A DNA stretch of 64,000 nucleotides from Methylobacterium radiotolerans JCM 2831 (GTDB lineage: Bacteria > Pseudomonadota > Alphaproteobacteria > Rhizobiales > Beijerinckiaceae): NCBI RefSeq assembly GCF_000019725.1, contig NC_010505.1, positions 1-64,000 on the forward strand, read 5' to 3'. The stretch's first letter is position 1. Each line of letters starts with the position of its first letter. This document shows positions 18,880 to 27,470 of this stretch, in pieces. Below the pieces are notes generated by a model that worked only from the letters and a program-made list of their open reading frames with translations, had not been told where the DNA came from and did not search any database. Position numbers and translations under genes: made by a program.

Positions 18880-20181
18880 TTAGCGGCGCGCCCGTTCGAA
18901 GAAGCGACGGATGGGATTTCGGGCCAGGAACTCTCTTCCGGCCTGCGAAGGCTCCGGAGAAGCTGCTGCCGCCAGCGCTGCATCCTCCGGCTCGGCGGTC
19001 CAGCCATCCTGCCAGCGCAGATGCCGGATTGTGCCCCTGGCGGTACCGGCCCGCTGTCTTAGCGCCAGCGTTTTGAGGAAGCGGCTGGCGCGATGGCTGA
19101 ACGTGTTCCCGTCGCGAACGACCCGCGCGGCTGCCGCCGCGAGCTTCTGTCTCAGCCGACTACTGCCGTCGAGCTCCCGATGTAGATGAAGCGCCTCGGC
19201 AGGGTTATTAAAGTACAGGGCCGCCTCACCGTGCGGGAAGAGGGCGGTGCAGTCGCGGTTATATTGGGACAGGCACGGGACGCCGTGCGAAGCGGCGTCG
19301 AAGCTTCTGAAGTTCGGGCCACCGTTCATATTCTGAATGTGAAAGATATTCAGGCAGATGCGGTAGCGGGCCATGTAGGCCCGCATCTCCCGCTCGCCGG
19401 CGACGCTGTTCACGGAAAACTTGTGAAGGAGGTGAGGGGCTGCCGTCCAGAGTTCCTTGTACCAGCTCGGCGGTCCTTGGATCTCCAGATCGGTCGCCGA
19501 GAAGTAGGAGAGGAGTTCCAGTCGGTGCATCGATGACTGGAAATTGAAGTACTCCATCGCGTTGACCGGCGTGCCGTCGGGTAGACTCCACGTCTCGTCG
19601 ATCATGAAGAATGGCGAACGCATACGATCACGGAGCTCGACCCCCACCGGGAGAGGGCCGGTGCGGGAACCGACGAGGCCGTCCTGCGAGCGCGCCGCGT
19701 AGAGCGCGATGTGATGCAGCGACCCGAGGAAGCCGACCGAGGTCGCGGCTCGGTTCTGGGATGGCCGGGGCTCGAAGCCCGCGAAGGGCAGCCAGTCGGC
19801 CCGGGTCGCCTGCGGATGCTCTGCGAAGTTGCTGCACGCGACGCTCAGCAATACGCTCTCGGGGATCTCAAGGCCGGAGAAGTAGAAGGGGCTGTCGACG
19901 AACCACGCCGCGTGCGCCGCGCCGCGCCGCGCGAGACCCTCATAGATCGGCGCGGAAAGCCCGACCGCATTGATGCTCAGGGCGCCGTCGATCGCAACGC
20001 CGTCGGCCTCCAAGAAGGCGAGCAGGGTCTCGGAAAGCTCCTCCGACTGGCTGAGGTGGGTATAGGCAAAGTTCGCGACGACGACGTCGCATCCGGCCGC
20101 CGCGAAGGCGTCGATAAGCCCGCTGCGGCTCGCATCGAGGATGCCGAAGACATCCATCAGCAACAGGGTGGGCTTCGACAT
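18880..20181 (-). CDS. CgeB-like glycosyltransferase
   Basis: A predicted GT-B glycosyltransferase of about 433 residues. The C-terminal half has the family's donor-binding signature: MNGGPNFRSFDAASHGVPCL, then ALYFNNPAEALHLHRELD and RVVRDGNTFSHRASRFL. The N-terminal half (LLLMDVFGILDASRSGLIDAF) resembles CgeB/DUF3880-type acceptor domains. There is no signal peptide. The start is ATG 20181, 4 bp after the upstream stop; ATG 20193 would overlap that gene by 8 bp and is also possible. With the N-formyltransferase and methyltransferase it forms a surface-glycan cassette. Several stretches (for example 19320-19380) have far lower GC than the rest of the window. Confidence 0.75.
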   Translation of the reverse strand: MSKPTLLLMDVFGILDASRSGLIDAFAAAGCDVVVANFAYTHLSQSEELSETLLAFLEADGVAIDGALSINAVGLSAPIYEGLARRGAAHAAWFVDSPFYFSGLEIPESVLLSVACSNFAEHPQATRADWLPFAGFEPRPSQNRAATSVGFLGSLHHIALYAARSQDGLVGSRTGPLPVGVELRDRMRSPFFMIDETWSLPDGTPVNAMEYFNFQSSMHRLELLSYFSATDLEIQGPPSWYKELWTAAPHLLHKFSVNSVAGEREMRAYMARYRICLNIFHIQNMNGGPNFRSFDAASHGVPCLSQYNRDCTALFPHGEAALYFNNPAEALHLHRELDGSSRLRQKLAAAAARVVRDGNTFSHRASRFLKTLALRQRAGTARGTIRHLRWQDGWTAEPEDAALAAAASPEPSQAGREFLARNPIRRFFERARR

Positions 20182-20185
20182 GCGC

Positions 20186-21064
20186 TCAGGCATCTTCTTC
20201 TGTCTGTCTGAAGATCAGGATCCGGTCGCGCGTCGTCACGGTCAGCGGATCGCTCTGCACTACCAGACCGGGTTTGCGATCCGTGCAGCGCGCGCCGACC
20301 TCCGGAGGCTGCAAGACCCGGAAGCGCCGATCGCTGACCGTGATTCGCGCGTACAGGTTGGGCGGGAACAGGTAGGCGCGCACGTGCCGGTCGATCTGGG
20401 CCGCCGTTCGGTTGAAGTCGATCTCTGTCCGCGCGTAGTCGATATCCGTCTTGCTGAAATAGGTCGCCGCCGCGTCGTCTTGGACGGTGGCCATACCCGA
20501 CAGGCCGCGCGTCGCGGTGACGGCCCCGAATATGGCCGCGTTCCGCTCGATCAGTCGCACGCCGGCCTGCTCGCAGAGGCTGTAGACCTCGCGATTGGAT
20601 CGGCCCTCGATCGCGAAGGTCTCCTGATCCACGAGGGCTCCCGTGTCGATCCCGGCATCGATGATGTGGAGCGACACGCCGAAGGTCGCGTCGCCGTTAA
20701 GGATGGCGAGCGTGATGGGCGCCATCCCGCGGTAGCGCGGTAACGGCGAGAAGTGGAGGTTGATGAGTCGGTCACCGCCGTGCTCGATGATGTCGTGTCT
20801 CAAGATGATCGAGAACTGAACCGACAGCAGCAGAGTGGGATCGATCTCGAAATAGGTGCGCGCGAAGGCCTCGGCATTTCGGACGCCGCGGCTCTCGATC
20901 CCGAGGCGGTGCGCCACGTCGCGCGCGACCCGCGCGGAAGTCTCGTCCTTGTCGGCGAAAACGTACACGATCGTGTGATCTGGCAGCTCACGACGAAGGA
21001 CCTCGAGTGTGTCGGCGCATACCTTGTTTTTCCCGCACACGAGGATCGACGGCGTCTTCGACAT
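20186..21064 (-). CDS. sugar N-formyltransferase (Fmt-like)
   Basis: A 292-residue enzyme with the formyltransferase fold that uses N10-formyl-tetrahydrofolate. The catalytic triad is intact and numbered almost as in Fmt: Asn102 and His104 in INLHFSPLPRYRG, Asp140 in DAGIDTGAL. The C-terminal third (FNRTAAQIDRHVRAYLFPP) differs from the tRNA-binding domain of Fmt and looks like the accessory domain of amino-sugar formyltransferases such as VioF/QdtF. The likely product is an N-formylated amino sugar nucleotide for O-antigen, capsule or flagellin glycan. It is first of a three-gene minus-strand set with the CgeB-like transferase. No 4-aminosugar synthesis genes are nearby. Confidence 0.85.
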   Translation of the reverse strand: MSKTPSILVCGKNKVCADTLEVLRRELPDHTIVYVFADKDETSARVARDVAHRLGIESRGVRNAEAFARTYFEIDPTLLLSVQFSIILRHDIIEHGGDRLINLHFSPLPRYRGMAPITLAILNGDATFGVSLHIIDAGIDTGALVDQETFAIEGRSNREVYSLCEQAGVRLIERNAAIFGAVTATRGLSGMATVQDDAAATYFSKTDIDYARTEIDFNRTAAQIDRHVRAYLFPPNLYARITVSDRRFRVLQPPEVGARCTDRKPGLVVQSDPLTVTTRDRILIFRQTEEDA

Positions 21065-21355
21065 CGCTACTGGATCACTGAGTGTCGTTGCTACATTGTT
21101 CGCGCGGGCTGCGTGCCGTGATCATCATCAATTTCATCGAAATCAAATCGTCAAGCGCCGGCAATCGACCCGTACTCATATACATAGCAGCAGAAGTGCA
21201 GGAAGCGCTGTCGCGCCGGAACAACATGTTTCCGTAGCCCTTTTGTCGCAGGCTCTACACCCAGCCGTTGTATCAGGGGTCTGCGCACGGTGTCTGGCGC
21301 CCGGCCGGTTGCGCGCTTGCGACGTGGCCGGCCAAACGGCGTATGAAGCCGCCCG
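21065..21355. other. AT-richer intergenic region between divergent genes
   Basis: The 291 bp between the formyltransferase start and the SGNH-like gene contain no supportable gene. The part at about 21118-21200 is clearly AT-richer than the surroundings and probably holds the promoter of the minus-strand glycan cassette. I could not fix a -35/-10 pair. Confidence 0.5.
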
Positions 21356-22399
21356 ATGGATTCGCCTTCACACGGTCAAGCCGGCTCCCGACCCGCAGGA
21401 TGGGTCGGCTTCGCGCGCAGCTTCCTCGTCAGCGCCGTCAGCATGGGCGTGGCGCTGGTCGTTTTCGTGGCCGCGGTCGATCCCTACGGTCTGCGGGCGG
21501 CGCCCGGGCATCCGCCGGGACCGATCATGGACGCCAATCAGCGGCTCTCCTATCCGCAGATCGCCCGCGGCGGGCCGTTCGACGCGGCGGTCTTCGGCAC
21601 TTCGACCGCGCGGCTGCTCGACCCGCAGGCGCTCGACGCGGCCTTCGGCGTCCGGTTCGCCAATCTGGCGGTGAATGCCGCGACGCCCGATGAGCAGGCT
21701 CGCCTCGCCGCGCTGTTCCTGGCCCGCCGGCCGGTCCGCGCGGTCCTGTTCGGCCTCGACGCCTCCTGGTGCGCCGCCGATCCGCCGGCCCGAACCGCCC
21801 ACGCCTTCCCCGACTGGCTCTATGCGGACCCGGCGCCCGGCGACGTCCTGCGCCAGGTCAGCCTGCGCGCGGTCACGACGGCCGTCCGAATCGGGCTCGC
21901 CGATCTCGGACTGGCGCAGGCGCGGATCCGCGGCGACGGCTACGCGGTGTTCACGCCACCTGAGGCGCACTACGATCTCGTTCGCGCCCAGGGCCACATC
22001 CGCGCCGGTGCCGTCGATTCGTCGGCCGCGGAACCGCCCGACGCGCCGATGCCGGCCCTCGACCGCCTGGACGATCTTCTCGGCCGCGTGCCCGTCGAGG
22101 CCCTGAAGATCGTGGCCTTCATGCCGGTCCACGCGGCGGCGCAGGGATCACCGGGCTCGGCGATCGGCCGGCGCGAGGAAGCCTGCAAGGCGCGCACCGC
22201 GATGATCGGGACGCGTCACGGCGCGGTCGTGGTGGATTTCCGCCGAATCTCGCCGCTCACGACTTGGGACGCGAATTACTGGGACGCGCTGCACTACCGC
22301 CTGCCCGTGGCGGCGCGCATCGTCTCGGATCTCGCGAGCGCCGTCGCCACCGGCCGCGACGATCCGGATGGGGTCTACCGGGTGCTCGCCCACCCGTGA
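21356..22399 (+). CDS. membrane-anchored SGNH-like protein
   Basis: A 347-residue protein with one N-terminal membrane anchor (about 20-42, SFLVSAVSMGVALVVFVAAV) and a large extracytoplasmic part. FDAAVFGTSTARLLDPQAL (about 77-95) resembles the block I nucleophile region of SGNH/DltD/AlgJ-like proteins, and DANYWDALHYRLPVA near the C-terminus could supply the Asp-x-x-His pair. If so it would act as an esterase or O-acyltransferase on an envelope glycan. That role is inferred from motifs only. It borders the glycan cassette on the other strand. It ends 7 bp before the convergent tgt gene. Confidence 0.6.
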   Translation: MDSPSHGQAGSRPAGWVGFARSFLVSAVSMGVALVVFVAAVDPYGLRAAPGHPPGPIMDANQRLSYPQIARGGPFDAAVFGTSTARLLDPQALDAAFGVRFANLAVNAATPDEQARLAALFLARRPVRAVLFGLDASWCAADPPARTAHAFPDWLYADPAPGDVLRQVSLRAVTTAVRIGLADLGLAQARIRGDGYAVFTPPEAHYDLVRAQGHIRAGAVDSSAAEPPDAPMPALDRLDDLLGRVPVEALKIVAFMPVHAAAQGSPGSAIGRREEACKARTAMIGTRHGAVVVDFRRISPLTTWDANYWDALHYRLPVAARIVSDLASAVATGRDDPDGVYRVLAHP

Positions 22400-22406
22400 T
22401 GCCCGG

Positions 22407-23546
22407 TCAAGCGGCGGCGGCGCGCTCGGCGCTGGCCCAGCCCGCGCGGGTCTCGGCGCAGTAATCCGCGTAGCGGCCGTCGCGGATCGCCGCGCGGGCG
22501 CCGGCCATCAGGTCCTGGTAGTAGGCGAGGTTGTTCCACGTCAGCAGCATCATCCCGAGGATCTCGTTCGAGCGCACGAGGTGGTGCAGGTAGGCCCGGG
22601 AATAGTCCCGCGCGGCCGGACAGGTCGAGGCCACGTCGAGCGGCGCGGTGTCTTCCGCGTGGCGGGCGTTGCGCAGGTTGACCCGCCCGTGGCGCGTGTA
22701 GGCGAGGCCGTGCCGGCCGGCGCGGGTCGGCATCACGCAGTCGAACATGTCGATGCCGCGCCCCACCGCGCCGAGGATGTCGTCCGGCGTGCCGACGCCC
22801 ATCAGGTAGCGGGGCTTCGCGGCCGGCAGGTGCGGCTCCACCGTCTCGATCATGGCGAACATGACGGCCTGGGGCTCGCCCACGGCGAGGCCGCCCACCG
22901 CGTAGCCCTTGAGATCGAGATCGGTCAGCGCGCGGGCGCTCTCGACGCGCAGGGCAGGCACGTCCCCGCCCTGGACGATGCCGAACAGGGCTCGCCCGGG
23001 CTGCTCGCCGAACGCGACGCGGCAGCGCTCGGCCCAGCGCAGGGACAGGTGCATGGCCTTCTCGATGGCCGCGTGATCCGCCGGCAGGCGGACGCACTCG
23101 TCGAGCTGCATCTGGATGTCGGAGCCGAGCAGACCCTGAATCTCGATGGAGCGCTCCGGGCTCATGTGGTGCGCTGTGCCGTCGATGTGTGAGCGGAAGG
23201 TCACGCCCTGCTCGTCGATCTTCCGCAGGGCGGAGAGCGACATCACTTGAAAGCCGCCGGAATCCGTCAGGATCGGCCGGTCCCAGTTCATGAAGCGGTG
23301 CAGGCCGCCGAGCCGGGCCATGCGCTCCGGGCCGGGCCGCAGCATCAGGTGATAGGTGTTGCCCAGCACCACATCGGCGCCGAGGTCACGGACCTGGCCG
23401 GGATACATCGCCTTGACCGTCGCGGCGGTGCCCACCGGCATGAAGGCCGGGGTCCGGATCTCGCCGCGCGGCGTCGCGATCATGCCGGTCCGGGCGGTGC
23501 CGTCCCGGGCCAGCAGGTCGAAGCGGAAGGGAGCGCTGTCGGTCAT
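22407..23546 (-). CDS. tgt: tRNA-guanine transglycosylase (zinc ligands lost)
   Basis: Exchanges guanine-34 of tRNA-Asp/Asn/His/Tyr for preQ1 in queuosine synthesis. The 379-residue protein keeps the active-site segments [20 protein letters not shown] and the nucleophile region MFDCVMPTR. The usual zinc site near the C-terminus is degenerate. Where E. coli Tgt has Cys302, Cys304, Cys307 and His333, this protein reads [20 protein letters not shown] and [11 protein letters not shown], so only the middle cysteine remains (Ser, Cys, Ala, Asn). The fold there must be held without zinc. It overlaps queA by 4 bp in one operon. Confidence 0.96.
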   Translation of the reverse strand: MTDSAPFRFDLLARDGTARTGMIATPRGEIRTPAFMPVGTAATVKAMYPGQVRDLGADVVLGNTYHLMLRPGPERMARLGGLHRFMNWDRPILTDSGGFQVMSLSALRKIDEQGVTFRSHIDGTAHHMSPERSIEIQGLLGSDIQMQLDECVRLPADHAAIEKAMHLSLRWAERCRVAFGEQPGRALFGIVQGGDVPALRVESARALTDLDLKGYAVGGLAVGEPQAVMFAMIETVEPHLPAAKPRYLMGVGTPDDILGAVGRGIDMFDCVMPTRAGRHGLAYTRHGRVNLRNARHAEDTAPLDVASTCPAARDYSRAYLHHLVRSNEILGMMLLTWNNLAYYQDLMAGARAAIRDGRYADYCAETRAGWASAERAAAA

Positions 23547-24607
23547 GGAGTGTCCGCGCGCGGGCCCGGGAAGAGCAGGCTGGCGTCGCCGTAGGAGTAG
23601 AACCGGTACCCGGCGCCGATCGCGTGCGCGTAGGCCGCGCGCATCGTCTCGAGGCCCGAGAAGGCTGAGACCAGCATGAACAGCGTCGAGCGTGGCAGGT
23701 GGAAGTTGGTCACGAGAGCGTCGACCGCCCGGAACCGGTAGCCCGGGGTGATGAAGATCTCGGTCGGTCCGGAAAAGGGTGCGAGTGTCCCGTCCGGGCG
23801 GGCCGCGCTCTCCAGCAGGCGCAGAGCCGTGGTTCCGACCGCGACGATCCGGCCGCCGGCGGCCCGCGCGGCATTCAGGGCGTCCGCCGTGGCGGCGTCG
23901 AGGATGCCGATCTCCGCGTGCATGCGGTGCCCGTCGGTGTCCTCGGCCTTGACCGGCAGAAAGGTCCCGGCGCCGACATGCAACGTGACGTGATGGCGCT
24001 GCAGACCGGCGGCGTCGAGATCGGCCAGCAGGGCGTCCGAGAAGTGCAGGCCGGCCGTCGGGGCCGCCACCGCCCCGGGATTGCGGGCGTAGACCGTCTG
24101 GTAATCAGTGGCGTCGCGGGCATCCGTGGCGCGCTTGCCCGCGATGTAGGGGGGCAGCGGCAGGGCGCCCTCCGCGGCGATGGCCGCGTCGAGCTCGGGC
24201 CCGGCCCGGTCGAAGGCCAGGACGATCTCGCCGGCCTCGGCCTTCTCGAGAACGGTCGCCGTCAGATCGCCGAAGCGCAGCGCGTCGCCCGCCGTGAGCC
24301 GCTTGGCCGGACGCGCGAAGGCGCGCCACCGGTCGGGGGCCTCGCGCAGGTGGAGCATCACCTCCGTGCGCTGGCCGGGGGCGCCGGGGCGGGTGCGCAC
24401 GCCGTTCAACCGGGCGGGGATCACCCGCGTGTCGTTGAAGACCAGGGCGTCGCCGGCCCGGAGAGCGTCGGGCAGGTCGCGCACGGTCCGGTCGACCAGC
24501 GGCGCACCGGGGCGGACCACGAGCATCCGCCCGGCGTCGCGCGGCTCGGCCGGGCGCAGGGCGATGCTGGTCTCCGGCAACTCGAAATCGAAGAGGTCCA
24601 CGCGCAT
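23543..24607 (-). CDS. queA: S-adenosylmethionine:tRNA ribosyltransferase-isomerase
   Basis: Transfers and isomerises the ribosyl group of SAM to preQ1-modified tRNA, giving epoxyqueuosine. The 354-residue product from ATG 24607 begins with the typical [20 protein letters not shown]. It contains [12 protein letters not shown], the central [14 protein letters not shown] and [12 protein letters not shown], and ends with [19 protein letters not shown] farther in-frame start (24643) adds unlikely residues. The next gene, tgt, begins inside its stop region with a 4-bp overlap, so the two queuosine steps are translationally coupled. Confidence 0.97.
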   Translation of the reverse strand: MRVDLFDFELPETSIALRPAEPRDAGRMLVVRPGAPLVDRTVRDLPDALRAGDALVFNDTRVIPARLNGVRTRPGAPGQRTEVMLHLREAPDRWRAFARPAKRLTAGDALRFGDLTATVLEKAEAGEIVLAFDRAGPELDAAIAAEGALPLPPYIAGKRATDARDATDYQTVYARNPGAVAAPTAGLHFSDALLADLDAAGLQRHHVTLHVGAGTFLPVKAEDTDGHRMHAEIGILDAATADALNAARAAGGRIVAVGTTALRLLESAARPDGTLAPFSGPTEIFITPGYRFRAVDALVTNFHLPRSTLFMLVSAFSGLETMRAAYAHAIGAGYRFYSYGDASLLFPGPRADTP

Positions 24608-24705
24608 CGCCGGCTGCCTGCACCGAACGGGACGCGGTTTCAACCGCGGAACCGCGGAGGAGCGCGTCCGTTTTCCGCGTCACCGAGACGCGAGGCACCC
24701 GACCC

Positions 24706-24963
24706 ATGCCCTGGTACGCCGTTCGCCCCCGTGACGTCGCCGATCCCCGCTGGCCGCTCCCCGGCACGTCCGAGATCGTGCTGAAGGCCGAGGATCCCGA
24801 CACCGCCCGCGCGAAGTTCGAATCGGCCTACCCGAGCCCGCCCTTCGGCAGCCCCGGAATCCCGGTGCCGAATACCGGCGCCGGCAGCTTCCGCGGCGAT
24901 CCGGACGCCCTGGTCGTGGCCGAGACGGGCGTGCCGCCGGCGCCGCGGGGGAGCGACGCGTGA
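24706..24963 (+). CDS. small hypothetical protein
   Basis: An 85-residue soluble protein beginning MPWYAVRPRDVADPRWPL. It is rich in Pro, Ala and acidic residues; the middle (VLKAEDPDTARAKFESAYP) is probably helical. No signal peptide, cysteine motif or catalytic signature is seen and I do not recognise the family. It is divergent from queA across 98 bp and overlaps the next small gene by 4 bp (GTGA). The overlap supports both being genuine and cotranscribed. Confidence 0.55.
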   Translation: MPWYAVRPRDVADPRWPLPGTSEIVLKAEDPDTARAKFESAYPSPPFGSPGIPVPNTGAGSFRGDPDALVVAETGVPPAPRGSDA

Positions 24964-25178
24964 CGCCCCGCGGTCGCCCCCGGCGGGTCACCCTCGACGG
25001 GCAGCTCCTCGGGTTCTGGGAGCGCGAGGCCGCCCGGCTGGAGACCCTCGCCGCCGGAGCGCGCTTCGCCTGGCAGCGCCGTCGCTACCTGCGCAAGGCG
25101 GAGGCCGCACGCGCCAGGGCGGAGCCGAGCCGCCGACGCGAAGCCGCCCGGGACAACGGTGGTTCGTCGGAGACTTAG
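24960..25178 (+). CDS. small basic hypothetical protein
   Basis: A 72-residue, very Arg/Ala-rich protein starting at GTG 24960 inside the stop of the preceding gene. The stretch QLLGFWEREAARLETLAAGARFAWQRRRYLRKAEAARARAE is predicted to be a long amphipathic helix, possibly coiled coil or nucleic-acid binding. Function is unknown. The high charge and shortness make it less certain than its neighbour. The 97 bp from here to the CDF gene show nothing notable. Confidence 0.45.
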   Translation: MTPRGRPRRVTLDGQLLGFWEREAARLETLAAGARFAWQRRRYLRKAEAARARAEPSRRREAARDNGGSSET

Positions 25179-25275
25179 CCGCGGCTAACACGTTTTCGAC
25201 GGCGTCGAACCTTTGCCGTGGCCTTGCCCATGGCCGGTGCCGTATGGGCGCGGCGACACCCCAACGGCGCGAACC

Positions 25276-26163
25276 ATGGACCGCACCCAGAAAGCTGCCC
25301 TCTTCAGCGCGGGCATCGGCCTCGCCGTCACGGCGATGAAGTTCTACGCGGCGTGGCTCACCGGCAGCCTCGCCCTCTACTCCGACGCGCTGGAGAGCAT
25401 CATCAACGTGGTCGCCGCGGTGGGCGCCTTCGTGGCCCTGAAGGTCGCCGCGCGACCGGCCGACGAGGACCACCCCTACGGTCACCACAAGGCCGAGTTC
25501 TTCTCGGCGGTGATCGAGGGCGCGCTGATCGTGGTGGCGGCGCTGCTGATCCTGCGCGAATCCTATTTCGGCCTGCTCGCCCCGAAGCCCCTCGACGCGC
25601 CCGCGATCGGCCTCGCGATCAACTTCGCGGCCGGGATCGTCAACGCGGTCTGGGCGGCGGCGCTGATGCGCTGGGGCCGGCGGTGGCGGTCGCCGGCCCT
25701 GATCGCAGACGCGCGCCACGTCTTCGCCGACGTGGTCACGTCCTGCGGCGTGCTTGCCGGCGTCTGCGCCGTCGTGCTGACGGGCTACCCCGTCCTCGAT
25801 CCCGTGGTGGCCGGGCTGGTCGCCCTGAACATCCTGTGGTCCGGCTTCCGCATGGTTCGGGAGTCGGTGGACGGCCTCATGGACCGGGCTGCCCCGGCCG
25901 AGATGGTGAGCCAGATCCGGTCGCTCATCTCCCAGCACGGCGAGGGCGCGCTGGAGGCGCACGACGTGCGCACGCGCTCTGCCGGTCAGGCGACCTTCAT
26001 CGACTTCCACCTCGTCGTCCCCGGCGCGATGACCGTCGAGGATTCGCACGCGATCTGCGACCGGCTGGAATCCGCCCTGGAGACGACGATCCCCGGGGCG
26101 GTGGTGACCATCCACGTCGAGCCTGGCGAGGAGGCCAAGGCGCGGGGATTGCCGGTGCTGTAG
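25276..26163 (+). CDS. cation diffusion facilitator family transporter
   Basis: An inner-membrane proton/metal antiporter of 295 residues from ATG 25276, with six hydrophobic segments and a C-terminal cytoplasmic domain (about 210-295; FHLVVPGAMTVEDSHAICDRLE, HVEPGEEA). The loop HPYGHHKAEFFSAV and TM5 DARHVFADV are typical. Compared with FieF/YiiP, the TM2 metal site reads YSDALESIIN, so the two aspartates (Asp45, Asp49) are replaced by Glu and Asn while the TM5 His/Asp pair is kept. This suggests metal selectivity different from the Zn/Fe prototype. It is convergent with sfnB. Confidence 0.88.
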   Translation: MDRTQKAALFSAGIGLAVTAMKFYAAWLTGSLALYSDALESIINVVAAVGAFVALKVAARPADEDHPYGHHKAEFFSAVIEGALIVVAALLILRESYFGLLAPKPLDAPAIGLAINFAAGIVNAVWAAALMRWGRRWRSPALIADARHVFADVVTSCGVLAGVCAVVLTGYPVLDPVVAGLVALNILWSGFRMVRESVDGLMDRAAPAEMVSQIRSLISQHGEGALEAHDVRTRSAGQATFIDFHLVVPGAMTVEDSHAICDRLESALETTIPGAVVTIHVEPGEEAKARGLPVL

Positions 26164-26171
26164 GCCGCCGA

Positions 26172-27428
26172 TCAGCTCCAGGCGTGGAGCGGCGGGTTCA
26201 CGCCGTTGAGGGCGTGGTTGCCGACGATCGCGTATTTCCAGCGGACCGGGTCGTGCAGCGTGTGCGTGCGCGCGTTCCGCCAGTGACGGTCGAGATTCTC
26301 CGCCGCCAGGGTCGAGCGGGTGCCCGACAACTCGAACAGCTTGTTCGACGCCGCCAGGGCCACCTCTGTCGTCAGCACCTTCGCCTCGGCGACGGCGATC
26401 TGCGCCGCGGCGACCGTCTCGGCGTCTGGCCGCGCGACGGCCGCGTCGAGGGCGAGCCCGGCCCGGTCGAGCAGCGCCTCGGCGGCGTGCTGCCGGATGG
26501 TCAGGTCGCCGATCGCCTGGATCGTGTAGGGATCGTCGGCGGCCCGCTCCAGCCCGCTGTCGATCCAGGGCCGGGCCTTCTCGCGGACGAAGCCGATGGT
26601 GTCGTCGAGGGCCTCGCGGCCGATCCCGGCATCGACCGCCGCCTGGATGATCTGGAACACGGCGCCGTCGGCGCTGGGCGCCGCGTAGCCCTTCCAGGCG
26701 GGCACGAGATGCGTCCTGGGCACGCGCACGTCGTCGATCAGCACGGTCCCGCTCGCGGTCCCGCGCTGGCCGAAGCTCGACCAGTCGTCGATCACCGTGA
26801 GCCCGGGCGCGTCCCGCTCGGCGATAGCGTACCAGGCGCGCCCTTCCTCATCGAGGGCGACGATCGGTACCAGATGCGCGAGGAGGGCGCCCGTGGCGTA
26901 GAACTTCTGACCCCGGACCACGACGTGGTCGCCGTGATCGGTGAAGCGGGTATCGAAATCGGCGGCCCGCTTGGTGCCGCGCTCCGAGAAGGCGTTCCCG
27001 AAGCGCGCGCCGCGCAGCACCTCGCCGAACAGCAGGTGCTTCTGCGCCTCGTCCGACACCGTCCGGATGGCTGCCAGGATGCCGAGATGGTTCTGGGCGA
27101 TCTGCGCGATGGCCGGATCGGCGGCCGCCACGATGGCGATCACCTGCGCGAGGGTCCGGTAGGAGACCTCGGGGCCGCCATAGGCTCGCGGCACGTTGAT
27201 CGACCAGAGCCCGCTCTGCGAGAAGGCGTCGAGCTCCGCCAGCGGCCGCACGGCGTGGCGGTCCCGCTCCGAGGCGCCGGCGCGGAAATCGGCCGCGAGC
27301 CGGTGAGCCGCGGCCAGCGCCTCGGCGTCGTCACGGATCACGTGGGCGGGGGAGGGCGGCCTCGCGGGGCCGGTGGCGCCCGGGCGGCGCTCCGGCTCGA
27401 GTGCGCGCGCATCCACGGCGATGTTCAT
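26172..27428 (-). CDS. sfnB: SfnB-family acyl-CoA dehydrogenase-like flavoprotein
   Basis: A 418-residue protein of the acyl-CoA dehydrogenase/DszC flavin family, close in pattern to SfnB, which is associated with sulfur acquisition from dimethyl sulfone. Visible features are the N-terminal helical domain, FSQSGLWSINVPRAYGG, FGNAFSERGTKRAADF in the beta domain, DDWSSFGQRGTASGTVLIDDV, and C-terminal NARTHTLHDPVRWKYAIVG. It probably uses reduced flavin on a small organosulfur compound; the exact reaction is not settled. It lies 43 bp downstream of sfnG in the same direction, consistent with an operon expressed under sulfate limitation. Confidence 0.85.
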   Translation of the reverse strand: MNIAVDARALEPERRPGATGPARPPSPAHVIRDDAEALAAAHRLAADFRAGASERDRHAVRPLAELDAFSQSGLWSINVPRAYGGPEVSYRTLAQVIAIVAAADPAIAQIAQNHLGILAAIRTVSDEAQKHLLFGEVLRGARFGNAFSERGTKRAADFDTRFTDHGDHVVVRGQKFYATGALLAHLVPIVALDEEGRAWYAIAERDAPGLTVIDDWSSFGQRGTASGTVLIDDVRVPRTHLVPAWKGYAAPSADGAVFQIIQAAVDAGIGREALDDTIGFVREKARPWIDSGLERAADDPYTIQAIGDLTIRQHAAEALLDRAGLALDAAVARPDAETVAAAQIAVAEAKVLTTEVALAASNKLFELSGTRSTLAAENLDRHWRNARTHTLHDPVRWKYAIVGNHALNGVNPPLHAWS

Positions 27429-27470
27429 GGCTCACTCCGGTCAGGCAAGTTTCGATCGAGTCTGCGGCGC

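Noticed and set aside
16300..21355. Integrated element with attachment site in tRNA-Pro
   Set aside because: No integrase gene was seen, and no repeat of the tRNA 3' end was found by eye downstream. The lower-GC islet remains only a suspicion.
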